Assembly (NCBI GenBank): GCA_938002665.1
Contig: CALLAE010000004.1
Location: forward strand, 38,824 to 102,823
DNA length: 64,000 nt
Source of the DNA: an uncultured Saprospiraceae bacterium
GTDB taxonomy: Bacteria; Bacteroidota; Bacteroidia; Chitinophagales; Saprospiraceae
Reading direction: 5' to 3'
The notes beneath the pieces were generated by a model. That model worked only from the letters and a program-made list of their open reading frames with translations. It searched no databases and was not told the origin of the DNA. The first letter of the stretch is position 1. Each line of letters opens with the position of its first letter. The position numbers and the translations under genes were made by a program. This document shows positions 1 to 9,699 of this stretch, one piece after another.

Positions 1-1
1 G

Positions 2-487
2 AGCGCAGAGGTAATCGCTACCGATGTAAAGGGAATAATCAGTGAAGGCGAATATCTAGCTTCCTTAGCACCTAATATAGTTGTGAAGGTGCCTATGATA
101 AAAGATGGGATTAAGGCTATAAGCTACTTTTCCTCTAAAGGAATCAAAACTAACTGTACACTTGTATTCTCAGCTGGCCAAGCTATAATTGCTGCGAAAG
201 CCGGTGCTTCATACATTTCTCCATTTGTAGGAAGGGTAGATGATATTAACTGGGACGGCATAGCACTGATAGAAGAAATAGCAGAAATCTATGCGATACA
301 AATGTTTGAGACAGAGATATTAGCTGCCTCTATCAGAAATGCGAGACATATTGTGCAGTCTGCAAAAGCTGGAGCAGATATCGCAACGTGTCCTTTACAT
401 ACTATCATGGGCCTGCTTAAGCATCCACTTACAGAAAATGGATTAGAAAAATTCTTGGCAGATTATAGAAAGGGTAATCCGGCCTAA
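2..487 (+). CDS. fsa: Transaldolase / fructose-6-phosphate aldolase family, 5'-truncated by window edge
   Basis: Frame stays open to base 2 (SAEVIATDVKGIISEGEYLASLAPNIVVKVPM...); motifs NCTLVFSAGQAIIAAKAGASYISPFVGR typical of TalC/Fsa. Confidence 0.9.
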   Translation, partial: SAEVIATDVKGIISEGEYLASLAPNIVVKVPMIKDGIKAISYFSSKGIKTNCTLVFSAGQAIIAAKAGASYISPFVGRVDDINWDGIALIEEIAEIYAIQMFETEILAASIRNARHIVQSAKAGADIATCPLHTIMGLLKHPLTENGLEKFLADYRKGNPA

Positions 488-488
488 C

Positions 489-1373
489 TTACAAGCTAGA
501 TATCAGTGCTAAGCTCTGATCTATTAGCCTTTGTACAGTTTTTGATGGATTAGACGAAAACTCGTTAGTAATTCTATTAGCTAAGATAGCGTTAAGAGAA
601 ACAGATCTGTGACCTAGCAACTTGGACATTCCATATATGCCGGCAGTTTCCATTTCTAAATTTGTAGGGATCAGCATTCCCTGCTCGACTGTGTCAGCAA
701 TTTTTCTGAAATCAAAAGAATGTTTGAGTCTTAAGTTTCTAGATTGCGGACCATAGAAGCCATTTGCAGTGATGGTTATCCCAAGAGTTCCTAGACCGCT
801 AAAATGCTCTACCAGCTTCTCATCTGCATCTACAGCATAATAGTTCAGTTGGCTATTAACCTTCTCCTCTAGACTCGTATTGCGTATCTTTTTTGATTCG
901 TAAAAGTTCAATAGGCCATCAAATCCGATTGCAGATTTAGAAATAATAAAACTATCCAGAGGAACTCCTTTTTGAATAGCACCAGAAGTGCCTATTCTTA
1001 TAAAAGTTAATGGTCGATGAATAGGCTTCACTTCTCGAGTCTCAAAATCTATGTTAGCCAGCGCATCTAGCTCATTAAATACAATATCGATGTTATCAGT
1101 CCCTATGCCCGTAGAAATTATAGTTAACTGCTTCCCATCTAGCTCTCCACTGATAGTCTTAAACTCTCTGCTCTGCCTTTCTAAATGAATTTTATCTAAC
1201 CCTTTGGCGACTAATTCCACTCTAGTAGGGTCGCCTACTGTAATGATAGTATCAGCTATTTCATCAGGTCTCAGTTTTAGATGGTAGACACTATTATCTG
1301 GGTTAATAATTAATTCTGAAGAGGGAATAAACATATCTTCGTCGTATGACTTTACAAATTTTCGAAGGTACAT
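489..1373 (-). CDS. Nucleoside phosphorylase (uridine phosphorylase-like)
   Basis: ITVGDPTRVELVAKGLD, ISTGIGTDNIDIVFNELDAL, IRIGTSGAIQ, EMETAGIYGMSKLLGH motifs. Confidence 0.85.
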   Translation of the reverse strand: MYLRKFVKSYDEDMFIPSSELIINPDNSVYHLKLRPDEIADTIITVGDPTRVELVAKGLDKIHLERQSREFKTISGELDGKQLTIISTGIGTDNIDIVFNELDALANIDFETREVKPIHRPLTFIRIGTSGAIQKGVPLDSFIISKSAIGFDGLLNFYESKKIRNTSLEEKVNSQLNYYAVDADEKLVEHFSGLGTLGITITANGFYGPQSRNLRLKHSFDFRKIADTVEQGMLIPTNLEMETAGIYGMSKLLGHRSVSLNAILANRITNEFSSNPSKTVQRLIDQSLALISSL

Positions 1374-1386
1374 AAATTAATAGACC

Positions 1387-1734
1387 ATGATAGCTTACAT
1401 ATTACCTGCATGTTCTACTTGCCAGCGTATCCTAAAGGAAGTCAATTGGACAGGAAAAATACATGACATTAAATCTGATGGAATGCCTGAAAAAACACTT
1501 GATCAAATCGCAAAAGAACATGGCTCCTATGAGTCACTCTTTAGTAGAAGGGCAATGAAGTACAAAAGCCTAGGACTAAGAGATATGGATCTTAAAGAGG
1601 AAGATTATCGGAAATACATTTTAGAAGAGTATACATTTTTAAAAAGACCTGTTTTTGTGATAGGAAATAAAAGCTTTGTAGGTAATAGTAAGAAAGTAGT
1701 ATCTGAGTTGAGTAAATTTTTGTCAGAACAATAA
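1387..1734 (+). CDS. ArsC/Spx-like thioredoxin-fold protein
   Basis: N-terminal PACSTCQRIL and KRPVFVIGNKSFVG, ArsC family pattern. Confidence 0.75.
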   Translation: MIAYILPACSTCQRILKEVNWTGKIHDIKSDGMPEKTLDQIAKEHGSYESLFSRRAMKYKSLGLRDMDLKEEDYRKYILEEYTFLKRPVFVIGNKSFVGNSKKVVSELSKFLSEQ

Positions 1735-2618
1735 TGGTGACTAAGGAACATATCATTGCTGAACTAAAAGCACTTCAGGATCGTATCTGCGACAGTTTGG
1801 AAGAGTTAGATGGCGAAGGTCGATTCGAGCAGGATTTGTGGGAAAGACCAGGAGGCGGGGGAGGAAGAACAAGAATCATCACTGGTAAACATATAGAAAA
1901 AGGTGGTGTCAACTTTTCTGCTGTAGGAGGTAATATGCCGGAGAAGATTTACAAAAGTATAGGCATTGGTCCTAATCGCTTTGTTGCTACAGGTGTTTCT
2001 ATAGTATTGCATCCAGTCAATCCACATGTGCCCATTATCCACATGAATGTCCGATATTTTGAGACTGATAATGGCCTCTGGTGGTTTGGCGGAGGGATAG
2101 ATCTTACACCTCATTATGTGGATCCTAACTTGGCTACCAGTTTTCATACTAGCCTAAAAGAAGCCTGTGACAAGCATGACAGTTCTTTCTATCCAGAATT
2201 TAAGAGATGGGCAGACGATTATTTCTATGTAAGACATAGAAAAGAAACCAGAGGTATAGGAGGAATATTTTTCGATAGACTAGATAAAAGTCGGGGCAGT
2301 AAAGCTGAGATGCTTTCTTATATTCTGGAAGTGGGTAACGCCTTTATTCCTATATATAAAAAGCAATTTTTGGATAATTATCAGGTACAATACTCAGATA
2401 GAGAAAAGGAATGGCAACTGCATAGGAGAGGGCGGTATGTGGAATTTAATCTAGTGTGGGATAGAGGTACTAAGTTCGGTCTGGATACTGACGGCAATAT
2501 AGAATCCATCCTCATGAGTCTGCCACCGATTACAAAGTGGAGCTACAAGTATGCACCTAATGAAAGAGAACAAGAGACTTTAGCTTATTTAGTAAAAGAC
2601 TACAACTGGATAGACTAG
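1734..2618 (+). CDS. hemF: Oxygen-dependent coproporphyrinogen III oxidase
   Basis: GGGGRTRIITGKHIEKGGVNFSAVGG, WWFGGGIDLTPHY, RGIGGIFFD, RRGRYVEFNLVWDRGTKFGL. Confidence 0.97.
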   Translation: MVTKEHIIAELKALQDRICDSLEELDGEGRFEQDLWERPGGGGGRTRIITGKHIEKGGVNFSAVGGNMPEKIYKSIGIGPNRFVATGVSIVLHPVNPHVPIIHMNVRYFETDNGLWWFGGGIDLTPHYVDPNLATSFHTSLKEACDKHDSSFYPEFKRWADDYFYVRHRKETRGIGGIFFDRLDKSRGSKAEMLSYILEVGNAFIPIYKKQFLDNYQVQYSDREKEWQLHRRGRYVEFNLVWDRGTKFGLDTDGNIESILMSLPPITKWSYKYAPNEREQETLAYLVKDYNWID

Positions 2619-2619
2619 C

Positions 2620-3111
2620 TTAATTACAGAGTAGTGTAATATTAGGAGTGCTGATAAGATTACTTTCCTTCCCTGAATCATCTAACAGTTGTATCTCCAA
2701 AACAAGATCATTAGTAGGAAAATCTTCTGAAGGTGTGCAAGGAATAGAGTCCACAAGATTGATACAGCAATCAGAAAAGACCTTAATAATTATTTCACCT
2801 TCTATTCCAGATTGAGCTCCAGCTATATCCAGTTCTGGAACCTTAAAACTTCTATATATCTCATCAGTACGAGAATCTGTCAAAAATATATTTCTATTCT
2901 GGCTCTGCCCCTTAGATCCTAGATCTCCATCCCCATCTCTAAAGCCTATGGTTAAAAATAAAGAGTCTACATTCAAGCCTTGTCGCATGGTGTCCTTAGA
3001 AATGCCTATAAAAGATATTTCAGGAGTATCGCTAAAACCAGGTCCGCCGCCACAGTTGCTAACAAAAAGAGCAATTAATAAAAATGAACTGATTATTATA
3101 AGGTATCTCAA
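2620..3111 (-). CDS. Hypothetical lipoprotein
   Basis: Signal peptide with lipobox-like VSNCGGG; no recognised domain. Confidence 0.6.
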   Translation of the reverse strand: MRYLIIISSFLLIALFVSNCGGGPGFSDTPEISFIGISKDTMRQGLNVDSLFLTIGFRDGDGDLGSKGQSQNRNIFLTDSRTDEIYRSFKVPELDIAGAQSGIEGEIIIKVFSDCCINLVDSIPCTPSEDFPTNDLVLEIQLLDDSGKESNLISTPNITLLCN

Positions 3112-3143
3112 AGCGTAATTACATTTATGTTCTACTAGATTCC

Positions 3144-4142
3144 GTGAAAATACACCAACAAATATTAAATCTGTTTCAAAATGATACAGACGATTCCTTT
3201 AAAAAACTGGCTATATCTGTTTTCAAGACACAAGCCGAACACAATAAAGTATATAGACGCTTTTTGAACTTGATAAATTGTGAAGTTGAGACGATCACTC
3301 ATTTTCAAGATATTCCCTTAATGCCTATCTCATTCTTTAAGAATTATTTAATTCAAACCCATAATTGGAAAGCTGTCAAAGTATTTAGGTCTAGTGGCAC
3401 AGGAGGCATAAGAAGTTTGCATCCAGTCAAAGACTTGTCTTGGTATGATTCAATAACAAAAAGTATTTTCGAAAAAGACCACTGTTCCTTAGCAAAATAT
3501 GAGGTTCTAGCGCTTTTGCCTAACTATATCGAGAATGGAGATTCTTCGTTAGTACATATGGTTGATCATTTTCAAAAGCTAAGTAATACAACTCTACCAG
3601 CTTCATTTTTATATAATCATACTGACTTAGCTGATAGAATTAGTGCAAGTCTCGTTAGTAACAAAAAAATCTTATTAGTAGGGGTAACCTACGCCTTACT
3701 AGATTTTGCAAAAAAGTTTTCGATTTCTAATCCTAACTTGGAAATACTGTTTACTGGGGGCATGAAGAATAAAAAAAAGGAGATGACTTACCAAGCCATA
3801 GCAGAAACCTTACAAAAAAGTTTTTCGTTATCTAAGATTAGTGCTGAATATGGTATGACAGAATTGCTTTCACAAGCGTATTCCGATAAGGAAGGGGAGT
3901 ATTATATGCCTGCAACAATGAGAATAGTAACTAAGCAACTTCATGATCCTGTCTCCAACTGTAAGTTGCATAAAGCTGGGCTGGTAGGTATTATAGATTT
4001 AGCAAATATAGATAGTTGTTCGTTTATCCTAACTGAGGATTTAGGTGTTGTTTCTAGTTCTCGCACCTTCAAGATATTGGGCAGGCAGGACAATAGTGAT
4101 CTCAGAGGATGCAATTTATTGTATGATTCAGAACATAACTAA
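3144..4142 (+). CDS. LuxE/PaaK-like acyl-protein synthetase family
   Basis: FRSSGTGGIRSLHPVKDLSWYDSITKSIF and AEYGMTELLSQAY; GTG start. Confidence 0.75.
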   Translation: MKIHQQILNLFQNDTDDSFKKLAISVFKTQAEHNKVYRRFLNLINCEVETITHFQDIPLMPISFFKNYLIQTHNWKAVKVFRSSGTGGIRSLHPVKDLSWYDSITKSIFEKDHCSLAKYEVLALLPNYIENGDSSLVHMVDHFQKLSNTTLPASFLYNHTDLADRISASLVSNKKILLVGVTYALLDFAKKFSISNPNLEILFTGGMKNKKKEMTYQAIAETLQKSFSLSKISAEYGMTELLSQAYSDKEGEYYMPATMRIVTKQLHDPVSNCKLHKAGLVGIIDLANIDSCSFILTEDLGVVSSSRTFKILGRQDNSDLRGCNLLYDSEHN

Positions 4143-4143
4143 C

Positions 4144-5382
4144 CTACTGAGAGACTTTTATCTTTTGGTATCCGACAATCCCTTCGTATAGCCATTTAGC
4201 TAATGCTTCTCTATTAGAGTTTAGCAATAATCTTTTCTGATCATTGGGGTTTCTAATGTTAGCTAGTTCTACGTAGGCAGCAGTAGGTAAAGTATTATTG
4301 AGCATGTATAGACCTCTAGATCTTACATATCCTTTATAACCTCTGTTCTTTTGGTAGTAATTATATTTTTCTTTAAAAGTATTCTGCAGTGAATTAGCTA
4401 ATTTCTTACTGGCCTTAGAAGTTTTGTGGTGATAGAAGAATACATCTTGACGCTTATCTTCAGTATTGCTATCTACATGTACCATTATAGCTACTTGATC
4501 TTTCACACCTTGTTTTTTGTACTTTTGGTAAAGGTTGTTTATTGCTCCTGCACGCTGTGCTAGTCTTTTCACTTGTTTTCTAGGGATGCTAGCACCAAAA
4601 CAAAATTCGTCCTTATCACATTCTAGCACTTGGTCATCTCTTATTCCATCGTTCTTATCCTGTATGACCATATGGGCCGTGGCACCATGGCTGATCAGCT
4701 CTCGTACTAGTCTAAGGCAGACGTCATATGCATATTCGTCTTCACATAAGGTATTATCACATTCGCAGACAGCTCCTGGATCTGGCCCACCATGTCCACT
4801 CACTATATAATATACTCTACCTTTCAAGGTATTGTCTATAACCTCTACGGTTTTGTACTTGTCGCCAAAAAGGTCTAAAGAGACAAAATTGCCCTTTCCA
4901 GGTTTCTTAGTTTCTTTTTTATCAGAGGCACTATTTTCATTATTTCCAGTAACATTTGTAGTAGAAGAAATAGCTAAGTTTTCATTACAAGCTATTTCAT
5001 TGTGTGGTACCCACAGAATCCGACTATCTAAATATTGTGTTTTCCTAAGCTTCGAGGACAATATTTTTTCATTGTAGTCCTTAATTCTAACGGCAGCTTC
5101 CCAGTTATCTATTCCAATGGTGGTCCTAATGCTTGTCCCGTTGTAATGATAAATGTGAATAGGTAGTTTATACTCTTTTCCTACATGTAATTGGTCATTG
5201 AGACTCAATTGGTTAAGCTCTAGGAAGTGATTTCTGTTACAGCTATTTTCTACTAAATGATAGCGTCTAAGCAATGAAAAAATACCATCACCATCCTTTG
5301 CTTTAGTAGAATGATAATAGGTTTCAAATGCTGATATATCTGAAAATGTGAGCAGTATTAATAATACAAGAGGGAATCTCAT
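4144..5382 (-). CDS. N-acetylmuramoyl-L-alanine amidase (Amidase_3), secreted
   Basis: YYIVSGHGGPDPGA, MVHVDSN, AAYVELANIRNPNDQKRLL; signal peptide. Confidence 0.88.
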   Translation of the reverse strand: MRFPLVLLILLTFSDISAFETYYHSTKAKDGDGIFSLLRRYHLVENSCNRNHFLELNQLSLNDQLHVGKEYKLPIHIYHYNGTSIRTTIGIDNWEAAVRIKDYNEKILSSKLRKTQYLDSRILWVPHNEIACNENLAISSTTNVTGNNENSASDKKETKKPGKGNFVSLDLFGDKYKTVEVIDNTLKGRVYYIVSGHGGPDPGAVCECDNTLCEDEYAYDVCLRLVRELISHGATAHMVIQDKNDGIRDDQVLECDKDEFCFGASIPRKQVKRLAQRAGAINNLYQKYKKQGVKDQVAIMVHVDSNTEDKRQDVFFYHHKTSKASKKLANSLQNTFKEKYNYYQKNRGYKGYVRSRGLYMLNNTLPTAAYVELANIRNPNDQKRLLLNSNREALAKWLYEGIVGYQKIKVSQ

Positions 5383-5559
5383 ATCCTGGCTTTTGGTTAT
5401 CGGTTTCGAAATATGGTTTAAAATTAGGCAAATCCTATAATAAAGTCAAAATGAGATAGTTATACATTGTATAATTTTATAATATATTATTTCATAACCT
5501 TCCTTTTATCTATCACATATAGCAACATAGTGTGATATCTGAAGTACTTTTGGCACAGT

Positions 5560-6213
5560 TTGATAAACAGAATCTATCATATAGCTAAGAAGGACTTGAT
5601 CATGGATGCACGTGACAAGCAATCCTTACTCGCTTCTTTACTTTATCTAGTGACCATAACCTTTGTAATATTCAAGGTTTTCGGTGATATACAAGGCCCT
5701 ACTCGGATAGGAATATATTGGGTGCTATTATTATTCACTGCTGTAAATATTGTGTCTGGATGCTTTGGCACTAATGCTTCAAAAAGAAAATTATACCACT
5801 ATCAGTTGTATGATTCTCTAGAAATATATCTAGCAAAACTCATCACAAATTTTTCAAAAGTTTTTATTGCAGGCTTGGTTCTGATAGTCTTGTTTAGAGT
5901 ATTTAGCGATACCGGCTTAAAAGATCCAGTATTGTTTCTGAAGACCCTTGTATTATCTACTTTGGGTTTAGTAGCAGGCATGACATTCATATCATCATTG
6001 ACTATATATTCTAGTAATCAGGGCTCTTTGTTGTCGATCTTAGCTTTACCCTTACTGATACCTGTTTTGATGATAGGGATGAAAGTATCCCTTGTTTCAG
6101 AAAATATGTTCTTCGATACGGCTGTAGATAGTAACTTATTAATGCTGTTAGGCATAGATATAATAATGCTTGTAATGGGAATGGTATTTATTTCAATAAC
6201 CTGGAAAGCCTGA
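5560..6213 (+). CDS. ccmB: Heme exporter protein CcmB (TTG start)
   Basis: IAKKDLIMDARDKQSLLASLLYLVTITFVIF, six-TM CcmB-like protein followed by CcmC/CcmD-like genes. Confidence 0.85.
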   Translation: MINRIYHIAKKDLIMDARDKQSLLASLLYLVTITFVIFKVFGDIQGPTRIGIYWVLLLFTAVNIVSGCFGTNASKRKLYHYQLYDSLEIYLAKLITNFSKVFIAGLVLIVLFRVFSDTGLKDPVLFLKTLVLSTLGLVAGMTFISSLTIYSSNQGSLLSILALPLLIPVLMIGMKVSLVSENMFFDTAVDSNLLMLLGIDIIMLVMGMVFISITWKA

Positions 6214-6217
6214 CTAA

Positions 6218-7264
6218 ATGAAAAATTGGTGGAAAATACTTTCTGTATTCTTAATGCTCTATACACTTATTGCAGGGTTTCTAATTCCGCTGAAGCCGGG
6301 CATATACGATTTCAATCCAAGGAAAATTACGATAGGAGAGAGTAGCCCTATAGCTATCCTTATCAATACTTATAATACCCGACTGGATGAAGCCAACGAA
6401 AACAATGTTTACCTGAAGACTCCAGCTGACAATCTCCTCAAAGCTTCAAGACTGGAAGTAAAAAGTAGTAATGAAGTAATAGCTCATTTTGAAATACCTG
6501 GACTAATTAAAGATTTCAATACGAAAGAAGAAAGCTTAACGCTTATAGTAGATAATGAACTAGACGGATATAGCTTTTATCCTGATGCGATCAATGTCAT
6601 CATTGGGAATACAGACCCACTATTAGAAAATGAGTATTCCAGCCTGAATGAGATAAAGGAAGTAGAAAAATTCGCTTTCCCGTATCGCCTTATTTTATAC
6701 GAAACCATAAGGAACACTTTCTTTCACGTCGCCATATGGTTTTCTATGTTCATACTATTGATTTACTCTTGTTATCATAGTGTACGTTATCTGATCACGA
6801 AAGATTTAGACTCAGATTCTCGATCTTCTTCTTTGACTACCGTTGCTCTATTTTTTGGTATTGCTGGAATCCTGACTGGTAGCATGTGGGCAAGATATAC
6901 TTGGGGTACTTTTTGGACAACCGATATAAAGTTGAACATGAGTGCGACAGCCTTATTAGTATACTTTGCGTACTGGTTTTTAAGATCTTCTATTAGTGAT
7001 ATAGACACGAGAGCAAGAATAGCGGCTGTATATAACATCTTTGCATTTGTATGTCTTATGATTCTTGTTATGGTCATTCCTAGGTTTACAGATAGTCTGC
7101 ATCCTGGTAATGGTGGCAATCCTGCGCTAGGCGGAGAAGATCTTGATAATACTCTGAGAACTATTTTCTATCCAGCTATTATAGGTTATACTTTATTGGG
7201 CCTCTGGATGGCACAATTACAGTATAGATACTCCCTTATTAAAGACAGGGCTTTAGGCTACTAG
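6218..7264 (+). CDS. ccmC: CcmC/CcsA-like cytochrome c biogenesis membrane protein
   Basis: HVAIWFSMF, GSMWARYTWGTFWTTDIKL (WGxxWxWD-like heme-handling motif), multiple TM, downstream of ccmB. Confidence 0.85.
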   Translation: MKNWWKILSVFLMLYTLIAGFLIPLKPGIYDFNPRKITIGESSPIAILINTYNTRLDEANENNVYLKTPADNLLKASRLEVKSSNEVIAHFEIPGLIKDFNTKEESLTLIVDNELDGYSFYPDAINVIIGNTDPLLENEYSSLNEIKEVEKFAFPYRLILYETIRNTFFHVAIWFSMFILLIYSCYHSVRYLITKDLDSDSRSSSLTTVALFFGIAGILTGSMWARYTWGTFWTTDIKLNMSATALLVYFAYWFLRSSISDIDTRARIAAVYNIFAFVCLMILVMVIPRFTDSLHPGNGGNPALGGEDLDNTLRTIFYPAIIGYTLLGLWMAQLQYRYSLIKDRALGY

Positions 7265-7320
7265 ATATCTTATTATATTCTTTAGTATATGTAAAAAAAA
7301 CACGAGTTTAGCCGCACAAT

Positions 7321-7533
7321 ATGAAACCAAAACTATTAGCAACCTTCATCTTACTTTTCTTTAGTTCTCTTTCCCTGTTTGGTCAAAACGCTTCAGAAGA
7401 TTTTTTCAGAAGTACAGGTAAAATATATACTGTTTTAGCTGTAGTTCTATTACTTTTTGGGGTGATTTTGTTTTTTCTTTTAAGGCTAGAATCAAAGATT
7501 AGTAAGTTGGAAAAACGATTAAAAAATGAGTAA
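7321..7533 (+). CDS. CcmD-like small membrane protein
   Basis: 70 aa; signal/TM followed by short basic coiled tail; position after ccmC. Confidence 0.7.
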   Translation: MKPKLLATFILLFFSSLSLFGQNASEDFFRSTGKIYTVLAVVLLLFGVILFFLLRLESKISKLEKRLKNE

Positions 7534-8941
7534 ACAAGCTAATTTCTATGAAAGTGTAGAAAGGAATTACGATAAGGCTGCTGCCCTAACCAAGCATCCC
7601 AAAGGACTACTAGAACAAATCAAAGTCTGTAATGCTATCTATCAGATGAACTTTCCTATCAGAGTAGGAAAAGACTATAAAGTGATAGAAGCTTATAGAG
7701 TGCAGCACAGTCACCATAGACTACCTACTAAGGGAGGAATTAGATTCAGTCATCTGGTTAATCAAGAAGAGGTTATGGCCCTAGCTACTCTCATGACCTA
7801 CAAGTGCGCAATAGTAGATGTGCCTTTTGGAGGAGCAAAAGGAGGGGTCAAAATCAGCACCAGAAAATATGACGCAGAACAACTGGAAAAAATTACCCGT
7901 CGATATACTGTAGAGCTGGTAAGAAAAAATTTCATAGGTCCTGGAACAGATGTGCCAGCACCTGATTATGGAACAGGGTCCAGAGAAATGGCATGGATTC
8001 TAGACACCTATCAGCAGCTTAATAATGGAGAACTTGATAGTGCAGCTTGTGTCACAGGAAAGCCGGTAGCCCAGAACGGAATCAGAGGTAGAACAGAAGC
8101 CACAGGAAGAGGTGTTTTCTACGGACTCAAAGAAATGTTGAGCAATGAAGCTGATTGCAAAAAATGGGGCCTCGCACCAGGTATAGAAGGCAAGACGATG
8201 GTTATCCAAGGTCTCGGAAATGTCGGATCTTATACTGGTTCTATTTCTATAAAAGAAGGTGGTGTGAAGGTTGTCGGTGTTTCAGAAATGGAAGGCACTA
8301 TATACAGCCCTAAAGGAATAGATATAGATAAGCTTGTAAAATACAGAAAAGCCAAGGGTACTATTATGGGCTTTCCTGGAACAAAAAAAGCAAAGGATAG
8401 AGGAGACTGGGTAGGGATAGAATGTGATATCCTTGTTCCAGCAGCACTAGAGAGTCAAATCACTAAGGCAAATGCAAAACAAGTAAAAGCTAAAATTATA
8501 GCCGAGGCTGCAAATGGACCAGTGACAGCGGATGCAGAAACGATTCTCCTCAAGAAAGGATGTATAGTTGTGCCAGATATGTACCTAAATGCTGGAGGTG
8601 TTACTGTATCATATTTCGAATGGTTAAAGAACCTTTCTCACGTGAGATATGGGAGAATAGAAAAGAGATTTGATCAGAATGCCTATACTAACATTGTAGA
8701 ACTGGTAGAAAGCCTGACAGGTAAGAAGGTAGGGGAAAGAAGAAAGTCATTCATTACCAGAGGAGCGGATGAGGTAGATCTCGTCAGATCTGGTCTGGAA
8801 GAAACGATGATTACATCCTACCAGCAGATACGAGAAGTATTTAACAAAAGAAAGAAAGTGACAGATCTAAGGACAGCCGCATTCATTACTGCAATAGACA
8901 AAATCGCCAATGATTATAAAGCTATGGGGATATTCCCATAA
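7526..8941 (+). CDS. gdhA: Glu/Leu/Phe/Val dehydrogenase (glutamate dehydrogenase)
   Basis: PTKGGIRFSHLVNQEEVMALATLMTYKCAIVDVPFGGAKGGV, GPGTDVPAPDYGTGSREMAWI, VIQGLGNVGSY. Confidence 0.95.
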   Translation: MSKQANFYESVERNYDKAAALTKHPKGLLEQIKVCNAIYQMNFPIRVGKDYKVIEAYRVQHSHHRLPTKGGIRFSHLVNQEEVMALATLMTYKCAIVDVPFGGAKGGVKISTRKYDAEQLEKITRRYTVELVRKNFIGPGTDVPAPDYGTGSREMAWILDTYQQLNNGELDSAACVTGKPVAQNGIRGRTEATGRGVFYGLKEMLSNEADCKKWGLAPGIEGKTMVIQGLGNVGSYTGSISIKEGGVKVVGVSEMEGTIYSPKGIDIDKLVKYRKAKGTIMGFPGTKKAKDRGDWVGIECDILVPAALESQITKANAKQVKAKIIAEAANGPVTADAETILLKKGCIVVPDMYLNAGGVTVSYFEWLKNLSHVRYGRIEKRFDQNAYTNIVELVESLTGKKVGERRKSFITRGADEVDLVRSGLEETMITSYQQIREVFNKRKKVTDLRTAAFITAIDKIANDYKAMGIFP

Positions 8942-9011
8942 GCCCTAAGTAATAAACTTTGAAATCTTAGCGTTAAGAATTCAAGTAAAGAGTTTTTTCA
9001 TAGTTGGTTCT

Positions 9012-9038
9012 AAGCCTTGGATTTCCCAAGGCTTTTTG
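9012..9038 (+). terminator. Intrinsic terminator downstream of gdh
   Basis: GCCTTGG-ATTTC-CCAAGGC followed by TTTTT. Confidence 0.85.
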
Positions 9039-9119
9039 CATTTAAGAATAAAAAGAGGAATTAGCCCTGTCATAAAAAATTTAACTTAGGAAATACTAGG
9101 TATGAATAAAATATTATTC

Positions 9120-9127
9120 TAATTTCG
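9120..9127 (+). promoter_or_regulatory. Candidate -7 box TAATTTCG upstream of Lrp-family gene
   Basis: One mismatch to Bacteroidota TAnnTTTG, 20 nt before the ATG at 9147. Confidence 0.45.
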
Positions 9128-9146
9128 CGTTAAAAGAACAATTGAG

Positions 9147-9620
9147 ATGGCAGAGAAGTTAGATAAGATAGACCTCAAAATACTTAGAATACTACAAGAA
9201 AATAGTAAGATTACTAATCTAGATCTTTCTAAAAAGATAGGTCTTTCTCCTGCACCGACTTTAGAAAGAGTCAAAAAACTAGAATCAACAAATATCATAG
9301 AAAGTTACCACGCTAAAGTCAATCCTGAGAAAATTGGATTGAACGTTGGTACCTTTGTTTTAGTTACTTTAGCTTGGAACAAGGAAAACGCTTTAGAGAA
9401 CTTTATTGAAAAGCTCAATAAAATAGACGAAGTCACTGAAGCCTACATTATTACGGGTGATGGAGATTTCTTGCTTAAGATTATTACTAAAGATATTCCG
9501 AGCTACGAGCAATTACTATTTAAAAAACTATCCCAAATAGAGGAAGTTGAAAGATTAAAAACATTCATGACTTTATCTAAGGTGAAGAAAAGCAAAGTAT
9601 TGCCTTTCGATTATGAATAA
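9147..9620 (+). CDS. Lrp/AsnC family transcriptional regulator
   Basis: LDKIDLKILRILQENSKITNLDLSKKIGLSPAPTLERVKKLE plus RAM domain. Confidence 0.95.
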   Translation: MAEKLDKIDLKILRILQENSKITNLDLSKKIGLSPAPTLERVKKLESTNIIESYHAKVNPEKIGLNVGTFVLVTLAWNKENALENFIEKLNKIDEVTEAYIITGDGDFLLKIITKDIPSYEQLLFKKLSQIEEVERLKTFMTLSKVKKSKVLPFDYE

Positions 9621-9641
9621 AGATGAATTTACCTCCAAAAA

Positions 9642-9675
9642 GTGGCTGTTTCTTCAAGGAGAAGCAGCCATTTTC
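9642..9675 (+). terminator. Intrinsic terminator downstream of Lrp-family gene
   Basis: GGCTGTTTCT-TCAAGG-AGAAGCAGCC followed by ATTTTCATTT. Confidence 0.75.
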
Positions 9676-9699
9676 ATTTCTAGTAGAACCTAATACATT

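Noticed and set aside
1806-2147. ORFs antisense to confidently assigned genes (e.g. 1806-2147, 4535-4810, 15013-15219, 18431-18745, 37643-38071, 60924-61127)
   Set aside because: All lie antisense to strong CDSs, show no recognisable family, and have compositions expected from reverse-complemented coding sequence.
3144-4142. Bioluminescence operon from the LuxE-like hit
   Set aside because: No luxA/B/C/D in the neighbourhood; LuxE-like enzymes are common in non-luminous bacteria.
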